Positions 48,917 to 57,573 of a stretch of 64,000 bases of DNA are shown piece by piece. This DNA is from JABAAW01 sp965216605. Its GTDB lineage: Bacteria; Pseudomonadota; Alphaproteobacteria; JABAAW01. The stretch's first letter is position 1. Each line of letters starts with the position of its first letter. The DNA is taken from positions 434,001-498,000 of the forward strand of contig CBDCGG010000002.1 of NCBI GenBank assembly GCA_965216605.1, given 5' to 3'. The translations under genes were made by a program, and so were the position numbers. The notes beneath the pieces were generated by a model. It made no database searches. It was not told where the DNA came from and saw only the letters and a list, made by a program, of their open reading frames with translations.

Positions 48917-51580
48917 ATGTTCAAACGCACGAAAAATGGAGACAAACCCTCTGCCGATGCCTCTGCAGACGAGCAGGCGCTGAAGGACGAGAGCAAAGGC
49001 GCTGAAGGGAACGGCGGCAATGGGGGGAACGGCGGCAATGGGGAGAAGGAGAAAAAAATGAAAAAAGCAGCAAAAGCGGAGAAAGAAGCGAAGGGAACCC
49101 GTGAGGAGGCGACGGCGTTGCCAAGTCTTGCGAGCCTGCCCCGCTGCGCGGTGTTGCCGTTGCGCGACATTGTTGTTTTTCCTCGCATGGTGGTGCCTTT
49201 GTCGGTGGGACGCGAACGCTCGGTGCGCGCCTTGGAGCAAGCACGCAAGCAGCAGGGCAGCATTCTGTTGGTAACGCAAAAGGACGCGTCGATCGACAAT
49301 CCGCGTGCGAAAGATCTCTACGCCATCGGGGTCGAGAGCGTCGTGTTGCAGATGCTGCATTTACCCGACGGCACGGTGAAGATTCTTGTCGAGGGAAAGC
49401 GGCGGGTGCGCTTGCATGTCGAGCGCAACGAAGAGGCGTTTCTTTCGGTCGCCTACGAGGAGGCGGAGGACACCAACCGCGACGACAAGGATTTGGCGAA
49501 TCTGTGTCGCGCGACGCTGGGACAATTCGAAAAGTATTGTCAGACCAATCGTCGTATTCCCGAAGACCTTATGCGTACGCTCTCGAAAATGGAGGATGTG
49601 GGAGAGGTGTGCGATTTGATGTCGCAGCATCTTGCGGTGCGCCTGGAGAAGAAGCAGAAACTTTTGGATGTGGCATCGCTGCCGAAACGTTTCGAGCTGA
49701 TCTTGAAGATTATCGAAGACGAAATAGGCATGCTGCGCGTCGAGAGGAAGATTCGTTCTCGCGTGAAAAAACAGGTCGAGAAGAGTCAGCGCGAGTATTA
49801 TCTGAACGAACAGATCAAGGCGATACAAAAAGAGCTGGGGGATGGGGACAAGGGGGGCGACGAGCTTTCGGAGATGGAGGAGAAAATCGGCGCGTTGCGC
49901 ATGAGCAAGGAAGCCAAAGAGAAGGCAACCTCGGAGGTGAAGAAGTTGCGCCAAATGAGCCCCTTGTCCGCAGAGGCGACGGTGGTGCGCAATTATCTCG
50001 ATTGGCTGATATCGCTACCGTGGAAAAAACGCTCGAAGATCAACACGGACATGGAAACTTGCAAGACGATTCTCAACGAGGATCACTACGCCTTGGAAGA
50101 GGTGAAGGAGCGTATTCTCGATTACCTTGCCGTGCAGAGCAGGGTGAAAATTTTCAAGGGGCCTATTTTGTGTTTGGTCGGACCTCCTGGTGTGGGCAAA
50201 ACCTCGTTGGGCAAATCGATCGCGCGTGCGATCGGACGCACCTTCGTGCGCATTTCGCTGGGCGGCATCCGCGACGAAGCGGAGATCAGGGGACATCGCC
50301 GTACTTATGTAGGCGCGATGCCGGGCAAGATTCTGCAGGGCATGAAGAAAGCCAAGGTGAGCGATCCCTTCTTCTTGCTCGACGAAATCGACAAGATCGG
50401 CAACGATTGGCGCGGCGATCCCACCTCTGCGCTGCTCGAAGTGCTCGACCCCGAACAAAACAACAGCTTCAACGATCACTACCTAGAAGTGGACTACGAC
50501 CTCTCCGAATGCATGTTCATCACCACGGCTAACTCCTTGAACATGCCGCAGCCGCTGATCGATCGCATGGATATCGTGCGCCTGCCGGGCTACACGGAAG
50601 ACGAGAAGATACAGATAGCGAAGCGGCATCTGCTGCCGAAGAACTTCGAGCAATGCGGAGTCAAGGAAGGGGAGATCGATCTGAAGGACGAGGCACTACG
50701 CGACACGATCCGTTACTACACGCGCGAGGCGGGCGCGCGCAATTTAGAGCGTTCGATCGCGCGCATGTTGCGAAAATCTATCCGCAAGATTCTGCTGAAA
50801 GAAAAACCTCCGATCACGATCGAGGCGCAGAACTTGCAAGATTTTCTTGGGGTGCGGAAGTTTCGCTTCGGAGAGGCGGAATCACAAGATTTGACAGGGG
50901 TTGCAACAGGATTGGCGTGGACGGAGGTGGGGGGAGAGCTACTGACCATCGAAGCTGTGACCGTGCCGGGTAAGGGACGCATTCGGCGCACGGGCAAGTT
51001 GGGCGACACGATGCAGGAATCGATTCACGCCGCCGAAAACTTTATCAAGAGTCGTTCGTGGCATTTCGGCATTACGCCTGATGTGTTCGAAAAGATCGAC
51101 CTGCATGTGCATGTTCCTGAGGGCGCGACGCCGAAGGATGGTCCTTCGGCGGGGATTGCCATTGCGACGGCGTTGGTGTCGGTGCTGACGGGCATTCCTG
51201 TCGATCGCACGGTGGCGATGACGGGCGAGATCACCTTGCGCGGGAGGGTTTTACCGATCGGGGGGCTGAAAGAAAAAATGCTGGCGGCGTTGCGCGGCAA
51301 CATTAAGACGGTGATCATTCCTGAAGACAATAAGAAGGACTTGGAAGAGATTCCCGACAATGTGAAGGAGGGATTGACGATCGTCCCTGTCGAATCGGTC
51401 GATCAAGTCTTGGATTTGGCGCTGAAGAACAAGCTGACGCCTCTGCCGCCACCTAGCATGGAGGGCGTTTTAACCGTTCCTTTGGCAAAAAAGATCGCGA
51501 TCGAACCATTAGATCAATCTTTGGACGAGCCTGCTTCGAGATCGAAGAAAAAACCCTTGGAAGAAAGTATTCCTCATTAA
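48917..51580 (+). CDS. lon: ATP-dependent protease Lon
   Basis: An 887-residue AAA+ protease. The Lon substrate domain starts at about residue 70 ('LPRCAVLPLRDIVVFPRMVVPL'). Walker A is 'GPPGVGKTSLGKSIARA', and the catalytic serine S744 is in 'PKDGPSAGIAIATALV' with the dyad lysine about 43 residues further in 'PIGGLKEK'. The first ~65 residues are an extra hydrophilic leader with a GNGGNG duplication from two 18-base repeats and a Lys/Glu/Ala stretch. The C-terminal ~25 residues are also extra. It degrades misfolded and regulatory proteins. Confidence 0.97.
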   Translation: MFKRTKNGDKPSADASADEQALKDESKGAEGNGGNGGNGGNGEKEKKMKKAAKAEKEAKGTREEATALPSLASLPRCAVLPLRDIVVFPRMVVPLSVGRERSVRALEQARKQQGSILLVTQKDASIDNPRAKDLYAIGVESVVLQMLHLPDGTVKILVEGKRRVRLHVERNEEAFLSVAYEEAEDTNRDDKDLANLCRATLGQFEKYCQTNRRIPEDLMRTLSKMEDVGEVCDLMSQHLAVRLEKKQKLLDVASLPKRFELILKIIEDEIGMLRVERKIRSRVKKQVEKSQREYYLNEQIKAIQKELGDGDKGGDELSEMEEKIGALRMSKEAKEKATSEVKKLRQMSPLSAEATVVRNYLDWLISLPWKKRSKINTDMETCKTILNEDHYALEEVKERILDYLAVQSRVKIFKGPILCLVGPPGVGKTSLGKSIARAIGRTFVRISLGGIRDEAEIRGHRRTYVGAMPGKILQGMKKAKVSDPFFLLDEIDKIGNDWRGDPTSALLEVLDPEQNNSFNDHYLEVDYDLSECMFITTANSLNMPQPLIDRMDIVRLPGYTEDEKIQIAKRHLLPKNFEQCGVKEGEIDLKDEALRDTIRYYTREAGARNLERSIARMLRKSIRKILLKEKPPITIEAQNLQDFLGVRKFRFGEAESQDLTGVATGLAWTEVGGELLTIEAVTVPGKGRIRRTGKLGDTMQESIHAAENFIKSRSWHFGITPDVFEKIDLHVHVPEGATPKDGPSAGIAIATALVSVLTGIPVDRTVAMTGEITLRGRVLPIGGLKEKMLAALRGNIKTVIIPEDNKKDLEEIPDNVKEGLTIVPVESVDQVLDLALKNKLTPLPPPSMEGVLTVPLAKKIAIEPLDQSLDEPASRSKKKPLEESIPH
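49007..49042. repeat. 18-base tandem duplication near the 5' end of lon
   Basis: GGGAACGGCGGCAATGGG is present twice in direct succession without mismatch, encoding GNGGNGGNGGNG. Confidence 0.95.
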
Positions 51581-51827
51581 AGGAAAATTTCTCTCTTGCA
51601 AGCCGTGTATTTTTTCGCTAAAAAAGGATAATGCTTTCGCTGACAGCAAGCAAACTCCAAGCAAGGGAGGTGGGGGGAGAGTGCGAGGAGAGATGTTTGC
51701 AAGAAAGCGGCGGCTGTGCGAGCGTGTGCCAAGTCGAATGACAAGCGTGCGTATGGACGGCGGCGGTTTTGGAAAGGTGAAAGCTTATGCAATCAAAATT
51801 CTGTAACACAAATAAAGGATGGGGCCA

Positions 51828-52103
51828 GTGAACAAGAACGAACTTATTGAGACTGTCGTCTCTGCGATGAATATCAAGAAAACAGAGGCTGCCATGGCGG
51901 TCGACACTGTTTTCGATGCGATCACGAAGTCGCTGACGAACGGCAAAGAAGTGAAGATTGCGGGTTTCGGCTCGTTTTCTGTCTTGAAACGTGCGGCACG
52001 CACAGGACGCAACCCTCGCACGGGGGAAAGCCTCAAGATCGCGGCGAGCAAGCAACCCAAGTTCAAGGCGGGCAAAGCCTTGAAGGATGCCGTCAACACT
52101 TGA
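51828..52103 (+). CDS. hup: DNA-binding protein HU
   Basis: A 91-residue HU-family protein: 'NKNELIETVVSAMNIKKTEAAMAVDTVFDAITKSL', 'VKIAGFGSFSVLKRAARTGRNPRTGESLKIAASKQPKFKAGKALKDAV' include the DNA-minor-groove arm with its proline. The GTG at 51828 gives the exact HU length and has AAAGGA about 10 bases upstream; the ATG at 51819 abuts that Shine-Dalgarno and is rejected. The 247 bases between lon and hup hold no other gene, and I could not identify a convincing promoter in them. Confidence 0.95.
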   Translation: MNKNELIETVVSAMNIKKTEAAMAVDTVFDAITKSLTNGKEVKIAGFGSFSVLKRAARTGRNPRTGESLKIAASKQPKFKAGKALKDAVNT

Positions 52104-52147
52104 GGACTACGCCGTTGCGGCAAAGTCCGAAAACAAAGTCGTCTTAA

Positions 52148-52207
52148 GTGATTCCTTAAGCGATTCTTCGGGTGATTCCCTGAGTGATTCTTCGGATGAT
52201 TCTTGGG
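52148..52207. repeat. 12-base tandem repeat, 5 copies, running into tRNA-Val
   Basis: GTGATTCCTTAA, GCGATTCTTCGG, GTGATTCCCTGA, GTGATTCTTCGG and ATGATTCTTGGG are exactly in phase, and a sixth partial unit GCGATTA is the 5' strand of the tRNA itself (GGGCGATTA begins at 52206). The array therefore overlaps the first two bases of the tRNA and fills the place of its promoter/leader. Confidence 0.95.
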
Positions 52208-52279
52208 GCGATTAGCTCAGTCGGTTAGAGCGTCTCGCTTACACCGAGAAGGTCGGCAGTTCGAGCCTGTCATCGCCCA
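52206..52279 (+). tRNA. tRNA-Val (anticodon TAC)
   Basis: A 74-base cloverleaf: acceptor GGGCGAT (52206-52212) with ATCGCCC (52272-52278) and discriminator A, D arm GCTC/GAGC, anticodon stem TCTCG/CGAGA with loop CTTACAC giving TAC, and T arm GGCAG/CTGTC with TTCGAGC. It would read GUN valine codons. CCA is not encoded. Confidence 0.95.
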
Positions 52280-52360
52280 TTTACCGCCCATTTACAGCAT
52301 ATGTGGCGCCCGTTGCACACGCTGCAAGTGATCGCGCTTGAAGGAGTCCGAGAACCCGCG

Positions 52361-54772
52361 TCAGAGAAAGCTGTAGGGGTCGATATCGATCTTGAGGCGT
52401 ACTTCAGCAGGCTTCGGACACGCGAGCCAATGCGCGAGCAGGGGCTGTAGAGACTTTCCACGAGTGCGCAACAAAAAACGAAGACGATGGCGTCCGCGTA
52501 GCGGTGAAAGCGGCGGCTCGGCTGGTCCGAAACATTCGATGCCGCAGTCTGCGGGAAAACGCTCGAATAGGCTTTGCGCAAAAATTTCCAAAATGCGTTT
52601 CTCTTTTGCGCTAATAACGACGGCGGCGAGGCGGGCGAAGGGCGGCCAAAAGATGTCGTGCTCTAGATTGCAACGTGCCAGCACTTCGCTTTTTAAAAAG
52701 CTCTCGCGGTCGAAGGTCTGTAGCGCGCGCAACGCTGTCGAGCGCGGCTCTGTCGTTTGAACGACTACCTCGCCTTTCTTCTCGCCGCGCCCTGCCCTGC
52801 CGGCGACTTGGTGTAGCAGTTGGTAGCAACGCTCGAAGGCGCGCGGATCGCCGCCTTGCATCCCCAAGTCGGCGTTGACGATGCCGACCAGCGTCAGGTG
52901 AGGGAAGTGATAGCCTTTCGCCAACATTTGCGTTCCTACCACTAGGTCGCAGCGACGCTCTTCGAAAGCGCGCACGACCGCTTGCGGATCGCTTGTATCC
53001 GAGCTGAGCAGTTGCAGGCGGGCTTGTGGAAAACGTGTCTGCAAGACGCTGGCAAGCCGCTCGACACCGACGCCAAACGCCCTCAACGATCCTTCCTTGT
53101 CGCAAGAGGGGCAATGTTGCGGGGTAGGCATGGAAAAGTCGCAGTGGTGGCAGACAAGGCGTGCGCGTGCGCGATGTTCTACTAGGAAGGCTTTGCAATT
53201 GCGGCACGAGAGGCGCGCGCCACAGCGATCGCATAACAACAGCGGTGCGTAGCCTCGGCGATTGAGAAAAATCAGCACCTGCTCTTTGCGCGCGAGCGTC
53301 TGTTCGATACGCGCGCAAAGGGTTGGAGTGAGGAGGGGTTCGCTTGTTTGAATCTCGCGGGGCTTCGTCAGGTCTGGCTTGGCTTTGTCTGGCTTGGCTT
53401 TGCTTTGGGGTTGGGTTGCTTCTTTGAGCAAGTCTACGATGGTGACTTTGGGCAGGGTTGCTGCGCCGAAGCGATGGGGGAGGAGGAGACGACGATACTT
53501 GCCGCGCTCGGCGTTGTGCCAGCTTTCTAGCGATGGAGTCGCGCTCACCAGCACTACGAGGCAGCCTGCTTTTTGAGCGCGCAACACTGCCATATCGCGC
53601 GCGTGATAGACGATACCGTCTTCTTGCTTGTAGGCGTGGTCGTGTTCTTCGTCGACGACGACTAGTCCCAAGTTAGAGAAGGGCAGGAAGAGCGCGCTGC
53701 GGGCTCCCAAGACGGCGCGTGTTTTGCCGCTTGCGATCTCGTGCCAAGCGGTGCGGCGTTCGCGCGCGGACAGGGCGGAGTGGCAGAGCAGGGGTTCTAT
53801 TCCGAATCGCTGACGAAAGCGTTCGGCGAAACGCATCGAGAGAGCAATCTCCGGCAGCATGAGCAGCGCTTGTTTGCCTGCTTGCAAGCAGGCTGCGACC
53901 GCCTCGAAGTACACTTCTGTTTTGCCGGATCCTGTTTCGCCGTCGAGCAGCACGGTTGCAAACTTGCCTTCTTTGTGGAGGGCGCAGAGTTCTTGCGCTG
54001 CCTGCTGCTGTTCTTTTTCGAGCGGAGAGGAGCGTTGTAAAATGTGCAACGACGAGGATAATGACGAGGATTCCGCTACGGAAGGAAGAGGTGCAGAGGG
54101 AGAGACGAGAGACAGCTCTTCGACCAGCCCTTGCGCGCTCGCGTTGCGGAGGACGGACGACGAGATGCCTTGTTGCAACAAGACTTCGCGCAACACTTGC
54201 TGTGATTCTTGTTGTGATTCTTGGCAGGCTAGAGATTCGCTTACAACTCTTGATATTGGCTTTAGGGCTAGGGTTGCGAGCAGGCGAGATTTTTGTGTTT
54301 TGCTATTTTTTGTTAATGCTTGCAGGTGTTCCTCAAAACCTTTGTTGGTGATTCGATAGGCGCGCGTTGTGCGTTTGCGCGGCAGTTCTCCTGCGTTGAG
54401 CGCGGGCGCGAAGACGCTTTTCAGCACTCGTCCGCGCGGTGTCATGGTGTAGGCGGCGAGGCTTTGTATGAAGGCGCGGCAATCTGCGCGTAGGGGGGGT
54501 AGGTCTTGGCGCATGGCTGCTGTCAGCGATTTCAGGCGACGGGGATGCGCTGCGGAGTCTTCCATAACTACGCGCCAGACGACGGCGAGAACTTCTTTGT
54601 TGCCGAACGGCACGCGCAGTAATGCTCCTTCTTCGAGGAGGTCTGGGCGTATCAGCTCTGGCGAGCAGGCGTAGGAGAAGAGTTGGTCGAGGCGGGGTGA
54701 GAGGACGAGCAGCTCTGCAAACGGCAGAGGAGATTTTTGGGAGGCAGGAGGGGGAGTGGGAGGAGGGGGCAT
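52361..54772 (-). CDS. priA: Primosomal replication protein PriA (helicase)
   Basis: An 803-residue 3'-to-5' helicase that restarts stalled replication forks. Walker A 'DGETGSGKTEVYFEAVA', the DEAH-type box 'VVDEEHDHAYKQEDG', and the zinc-binding insertion 'CDRCGARLSCRNCK...CHHCDFSMPTPQHCPSCD' (four CxxC-like pairs) are intact, as are 'GTQMLAKGYHFPHLTLVGIVNADLGM' and 'VAGRAGRG'. The start at 54772 precedes a Pro-rich leader; the much longer frame upstream re-reads the divergent aldolase gene. Two tandem duplications lie inside it (53372-53401, 54197-54220). Confidence 0.95.
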   Translation of the reverse strand: MPPPPTPPPASQKSPLPFAELLVLSPRLDQLFSYACSPELIRPDLLEEGALLRVPFGNKEVLAVVWRVVMEDSAAHPRRLKSLTAAMRQDLPPLRADCRAFIQSLAAYTMTPRGRVLKSVFAPALNAGELPRKRTTRAYRITNKGFEEHLQALTKNSKTQKSRLLATLALKPISRVVSESLACQESQQESQQVLREVLLQQGISSSVLRNASAQGLVEELSLVSPSAPLPSVAESSSLSSSLHILQRSSPLEKEQQQAAQELCALHKEGKFATVLLDGETGSGKTEVYFEAVAACLQAGKQALLMLPEIALSMRFAERFRQRFGIEPLLCHSALSARERRTAWHEIASGKTRAVLGARSALFLPFSNLGLVVVDEEHDHAYKQEDGIVYHARDMAVLRAQKAGCLVVLVSATPSLESWHNAERGKYRRLLLPHRFGAATLPKVTIVDLLKEATQPQSKAKPDKAKPDLTKPREIQTSEPLLTPTLCARIEQTLARKEQVLIFLNRRGYAPLLLCDRCGARLSCRNCKAFLVEHRARARLVCHHCDFSMPTPQHCPSCDKEGSLRAFGVGVERLASVLQTRFPQARLQLLSSDTSDPQAVVRAFEERRCDLVVGTQMLAKGYHFPHLTLVGIVNADLGMQGGDPRAFERCYQLLHQVAGRAGRGEKKGEVVVQTTEPRSTALRALQTFDRESFLKSEVLARCNLEHDIFWPPFARLAAVVISAKEKRILEIFAQSLFERFPADCGIECFGPAEPPLSPLRGRHRLRFLLRTRGKSLQPLLAHWLACPKPAEVRLKIDIDPYSFL
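53372..53401. repeat. 15-base tandem duplication in priA
   Basis: GTCTGGCTTGGCTTT occurs twice in a row, encoding KAKPDKAKPD on the minus strand between helicase lobes. Confidence 0.93.
54197..54220. repeat. 12-base tandem duplication in priA
   Basis: TTGCTGTGATTC and TTGTTGTGATTC lie in tandem, encoding QESQQESQQ in the linker before the helicase core. Confidence 0.9.
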
Positions 54773-54839
54773 GTTTTTTTCTGTGTTTTTTCGTGTCCTG
54801 CTTCTTGACATTGGTTGTCGTCTAGCGCACAAGCAAGGG

Positions 54840-55499
54840 ATGAAGTTTTTCATCGACTCTGCCGATGTTAGCGAGGTGTCTGCGCTCGTCAAGAGCGGGC
54901 TTGGGCTAATTGATGGCGTGACGACGAACCCGTCGTTGATCGCGCAATCGGGTGCGTCGATCTGCGAGCGCATTAAGGAGTTGTGCGCTATTGTCGAGGG
55001 GCCTGTGAGTGCTGAGGTGACGGCGACTGATTTCAAGGGCATGTTGGAGGAGGGGAAGGCTCTTGCGGCGATTGCGGAGAATGTTGCTGTCAAGGTACCG
55101 CTCACTGAGGAGGGGTTGCGTTGTTGTTATGCGCTCAGCCGAGAGGGGACGGCGGTTAATGTCACGCTGTGTTTTTCGGCGGCGCAGGCGTTGCTTGCGG
55201 CGAAGGCGGGGGCGAGTTTTATTTCGCCTTTTGTGGGAAGGCTAGATGACATTGGGCAGGATGGATTGCAGTTGATCGAGGAGATTTTGGAGATTTACCG
55301 TGCTTATGATTTTCGGACGGAGGTATTAGTTGCTTCGGTGCGTCATATTGGGCATGTTGTTAATGCGGCGCGCATGGGGGCGCATGTGGCGACTTTGCCG
55401 CCGAAGGTTTTCCGTGCGTTGTATCGGCATCCGTTGACGGAGAGGGGGCTGCAGGCTTTCTTGGAGGACTGGCGGAAGACGAAGCAGAGCATTTTGTAG
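54840..55499 (+). CDS. Transaldolase-family protein (fructose-6-phosphate aldolase type)
   Basis: A 219-residue small-type transaldolase/fructose-6-phosphate aldolase. 'MKFFIDSADVSEV' and 'DGVTTNPSLIAQSG' are the N-terminal signature, the Schiff-base lysine is in 'NVAVKVPLTEEGL', and 'NVTLCFSAAQALLAAKAGASFISPFVGRLDDIG' follows. Members act either as transaldolase in the pentose-phosphate path or as fructose-6-phosphate aldolase; the sequence does not settle which. The priA neighbourhood is usual for this gene in alphaproteobacteria. Its start is divergent from priA. Confidence 0.93.
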   Translation: MKFFIDSADVSEVSALVKSGLGLIDGVTTNPSLIAQSGASICERIKELCAIVEGPVSAEVTATDFKGMLEEGKALAAIAENVAVKVPLTEEGLRCCYALSREGTAVNVTLCFSAAQALLAAKAGASFISPFVGRLDDIGQDGLQLIEEILEIYRAYDFRTEVLVASVRHIGHVVNAARMGAHVATLPPKVFRALYRHPLTERGLQAFLEDWRKTKQSIL

Positions 55500-55533
55500 G
55501 GGAGCGTGGGTAGTCTTTACGGATGCAAAACAT

Positions 55534-55549
55534 CGCGTGCTAGCACGCG
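55534..55549. other. Perfect 16-base palindrome at the edge of the low-GC cassette
   Basis: CGCGTGCTAGCACGCG lies 35 bases after the aldolase stop; base composition drops sharply right after it. It could be the terminator stem of the aldolase gene or a trace of the insertion event. There is no T-run immediately after. Confidence 0.6.
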
Positions 55550-55581
55550 CGGGTGATTTTAAGAGAAGGCAAGACTAAATC

Positions 55582-56094
55582 TTACAGGTTTAATCCTTCA
55601 TCAAATGAAGATGAAAACTCTGCAGATATTCTGCTCTTAATCCTTTCAAAATCTCTTGAGCAATCGTATTTTCCTAAATAAAATCCTAATTCGAACATTT
55701 TCACCACAAAATTAACATAGTTTATTCTTCGGCTCTTAATGTTCTTTTTATTCCGACCCGTTCTAATTTTAAAGACTTCTGGCAAAAGCAAAAAACCTTC
55801 ATAGTAAGAATTTTCTTTAAAGCCGTGGTTAAAATACACGCGATACTCCCTTCCTTGTTTGTTCTCCTGAAGAAAATAATATTTACCAGAACGACGTTCG
55901 GCAGATAAAAGAGAATAAGCTTCTTCACCAGCCAATTTTTTGTAATCGCTTTCAAAATCTGGTTGAAAGCGTTTTGGTATTTCGGTTTGTATAGAAGTTT
56001 CCGAGCTTTTTTTGCAAAGATAGCCTGCCCATCTCTCCGCTTGCCCTGGTTCCCATCTAGCTTCTTTAGCTGTACTTTTTCTTGTTACGCTCAT
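55582..56094 (-). CDS. Unrecognised protein of the second methyltransferase cassette
   Basis: A 170-residue soluble protein, basic and rich in Lys, Arg, Tyr, Phe and Glu, with no signal or membrane segment. I do not recognise it. Visible features are 'KYYFLQENKQGREYRVYFNHGF', a likely beta-hairpin region, and a helical C-terminus ('VKMFELGFYLGKYDCSRDFERIKSRISAEF'). It is well supported as a gene: AAAGGAG lies six bases before the ATG and its start overlaps the end of the methyltransferase gene by 29 bases. By position it could be the restriction or effector component, or a control protein, of the cassette. Confidence 0.7.
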   Translation of the reverse strand: MSVTRKSTAKEARWEPGQAERWAGYLCKKSSETSIQTEIPKRFQPDFESDYKKLAGEEAYSLLSAERRSGKYYFLQENKQGREYRVYFNHGFKENSYYEGFLLLPEVFKIRTGRNKKNIKSRRINYVNFVVKMFELGFYLGKYDCSRDFERIKSRISAEFSSSFDEGLNL

Positions 56095-56950
56095 TTTGAT
56101 CTCCTTTAGTTAGGGTGGTTGATTTCTGGACATTGCCAGATGTGTTTTTTCTAAACACTAAAAAATACTCGTGAACCTTATTGATAATAAATTTGTAAGG
56201 ATACCCCAAAGGGCGAGAATTGTTATACTCTTTCTGTCTATCCCAGACAATAATATCTTCAAGAGAAAAACCTGCTTTTTTAATAGTCATTGCTATGTCC
56301 ATGTGAAGAGGATAGAAATTCGCACCTTTGCGCAAGTCCATAACATTGACTACAAAATAGGAGCGATCTTTCAGAGTGTCAAATACTTTTTGAGAAATTT
56401 CAAGAAAAATTTCTAAAAAAACCTTGTAATCAGAAACATTACCTAAATCTTCAGGTTTATCAGAATAATTGGTGATTTTTTTCTTATCCGCAGAACGCAC
56501 ACGGTTTAAAATATCCCAATACGGAGGTGAAGTTACGCAAAAATCTATACTATTTTTTTTTATCTCTGTAAGCACTGTTCTTGCGTCACCAACAAGATAC
56601 TTTAAATTTTTTTGCATACCTCTTGAAAAATTAACTCTTTGTAAAAAAATATCCTTATATTCTTTACTAATATCAATTCCTATTCCTCGCAAACCACTTT
56701 GGTGGGCAGCAACAAGCGTACTTCCAGTTCCTGCAAAACAATCAAGAATTTTTTTTCCGTTGTCTGGAACATAACACTCTATTAATTTTTTAACGACAGC
56801 AATACTAAATATAGCAGGATGCAAAGAACTAATTTTTTTTTCTTCTGGTGTTTTGTCGAGATCGCGCCAAATACTAAAAGAATGTTTTAACCAATCAGCC
56901 CCCAAAAGTTTATTAGCACGGTTAGAGCTACTACGCATTTTTATATTCAT
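56066..56950 (-). CDS. Gamma-class DNA methyltransferase (SPPY motif)
   Basis: A 294-residue methyltransferase in the order motif X ('SSLHPAIFSIAVVKKLIECYVP'), SAM motif I ('ILDCFAGTGSTLVAAHQSGLRGIGIDIS'), catalytic motif IV ('FCVTSPPYWDILN') and then a target-recognition part. SPPY suggests N4-cytosine, with N6-adenine possible. The ATG at 56950 overlaps the end of the MT-A70 gene by 20 bases. AT-rich codons (Lys AAA, Asn AAT, Ile ATA/ATT) set it apart from the flanking priA and xerC genes. It would methylate DNA together with the MT-A70-type enzyme encoded just upstream. Confidence 0.85.
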   Translation of the reverse strand: MNIKMRSSSNRANKLLGADWLKHSFSIWRDLDKTPEEKKISSLHPAIFSIAVVKKLIECYVPDNGKKILDCFAGTGSTLVAAHQSGLRGIGIDISKEYKDIFLQRVNFSRGMQKNLKYLVGDARTVLTEIKKNSIDFCVTSPPYWDILNRVRSADKKKITNYSDKPEDLGNVSDYKVFLEIFLEISQKVFDTLKDRSYFVVNVMDLRKGANFYPLHMDIAMTIKKAGFSLEDIIVWDRQKEYNNSRPLGYPYKFIINKVHEYFLVFRKNTSGNVQKSTTLTKGDQNERNKKKYS

Positions 56951-57557
56951 TGCCCCAACCATCGAAACCAGCATGCGCACGACGAGCAAAAACATCTAGT
57001 CGAGGGCCTTGAAAAAACTGTTCAATATGCGCATACAGCTCTTTGGGTTTGGTGCTATGCGCCAACCGATTGTTTTCTTCTGAAGAAAACATTGTCTTCA
57101 TTTTTCCTAAAGATTCTTTAGGAAAATCAGCTTTCCCTTTGTACCCAAACAAAACATGCTCAGTGGTTATTTGGTAAGGTCCAAAAGGACAAGGTCCAGT
57201 TTTTTTATTCCATGTCAACAAGGTGTAGTAACGGAATCCCCAATCTTCTAGTGCCTCAAAGCAAATATTAAGTATAGGCTTTCCAGAAGAGCGTGAACGG
57301 CTATTGGTAGCCCAAAGCCACAAAAAGCACTGCGAGCTTGCCCAGTTGGAAATAGGTAAATTTTTAATTTCTTTCGGGGATAAAGTCGGGTAGTCAAGAG
57401 TGGTGTTTTGATTGGGTCGGCATGATCGTAAACCAGTTTTTCCCTGATCCCAGGGTGGGTCAATCACAATGCAACGATACCTTCCTGAGAGAGCAGGAGA
57501 ACTAGCGATCTCTGGTTTCATTTTAACAGACTCCAAGATTTTAACAGATTCCATCAT
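56931..57557 (-). CDS. MT-A70 family N6-adenine methyltransferase
   Basis: A protein of 196 or 208 residues. The catalytic motif DPPW is in 'YRCIVIDPPWDQGKTG', and 'WASSQCFLWLWATNS', 'WGFRYYTLLTWNKKT', 'TTEHVLFGYKG' and 'HSTKPKELYAHIEQFFQGPRLDVFARRAHAGFDGWGNE' are the MT-A70 core in order. Bacterial relatives are mostly phage- or restriction-linked adenine methylases. The start is ambiguous because the 5' end is a three-copy 18-base repeat in which two copies carry GGAG nine bases before an ATG (57557 and 57521). It is the first gene of the cassette. Confidence 0.85.
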   Translation of the reverse strand: MMESVKILESVKMKPEIASSPALSGRYRCIVIDPPWDQGKTGLRSCRPNQNTTLDYPTLSPKEIKNLPISNWASSQCFLWLWATNSRSRSSGKPILNICFEALEDWGFRYYTLLTWNKKTGPCPFGPYQITTEHVLFGYKGKADFPKESLGKMKTMFSSEENNRLAHSTKPKELYAHIEQFFQGPRLDVFARRAHAGFDGWGNEYKNA

Positions 57558-57573
57558 TTTAACAGACTCCAAG
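57520..57573. repeat. 18-base tandem repeat, 3 copies, carrying the MT-A70 start site
   Basis: ATTTTAACAGACTCCAAG, ATTTTAACAGATTCCATC and ATTTTAACAGACTCCAAG follow in phase. On the coding strand each reads GGAGTCTGTTAAAAT or a variant, so the unit contains both a Shine-Dalgarno and, with the next base, a start codon. Confidence 0.96.

Noticed and set aside
52148..52207. CRISPR-like array of short repeats
   Set aside because: Units are directly adjacent with no spacers and are only 12 bases long; no cas gene is in the window.
54773..55105. N-terminal extension of PriA
   Set aside because: The open frame continues into the divergent aldolase gene on the other strand; PriA homology begins only after the Pro-rich leader.
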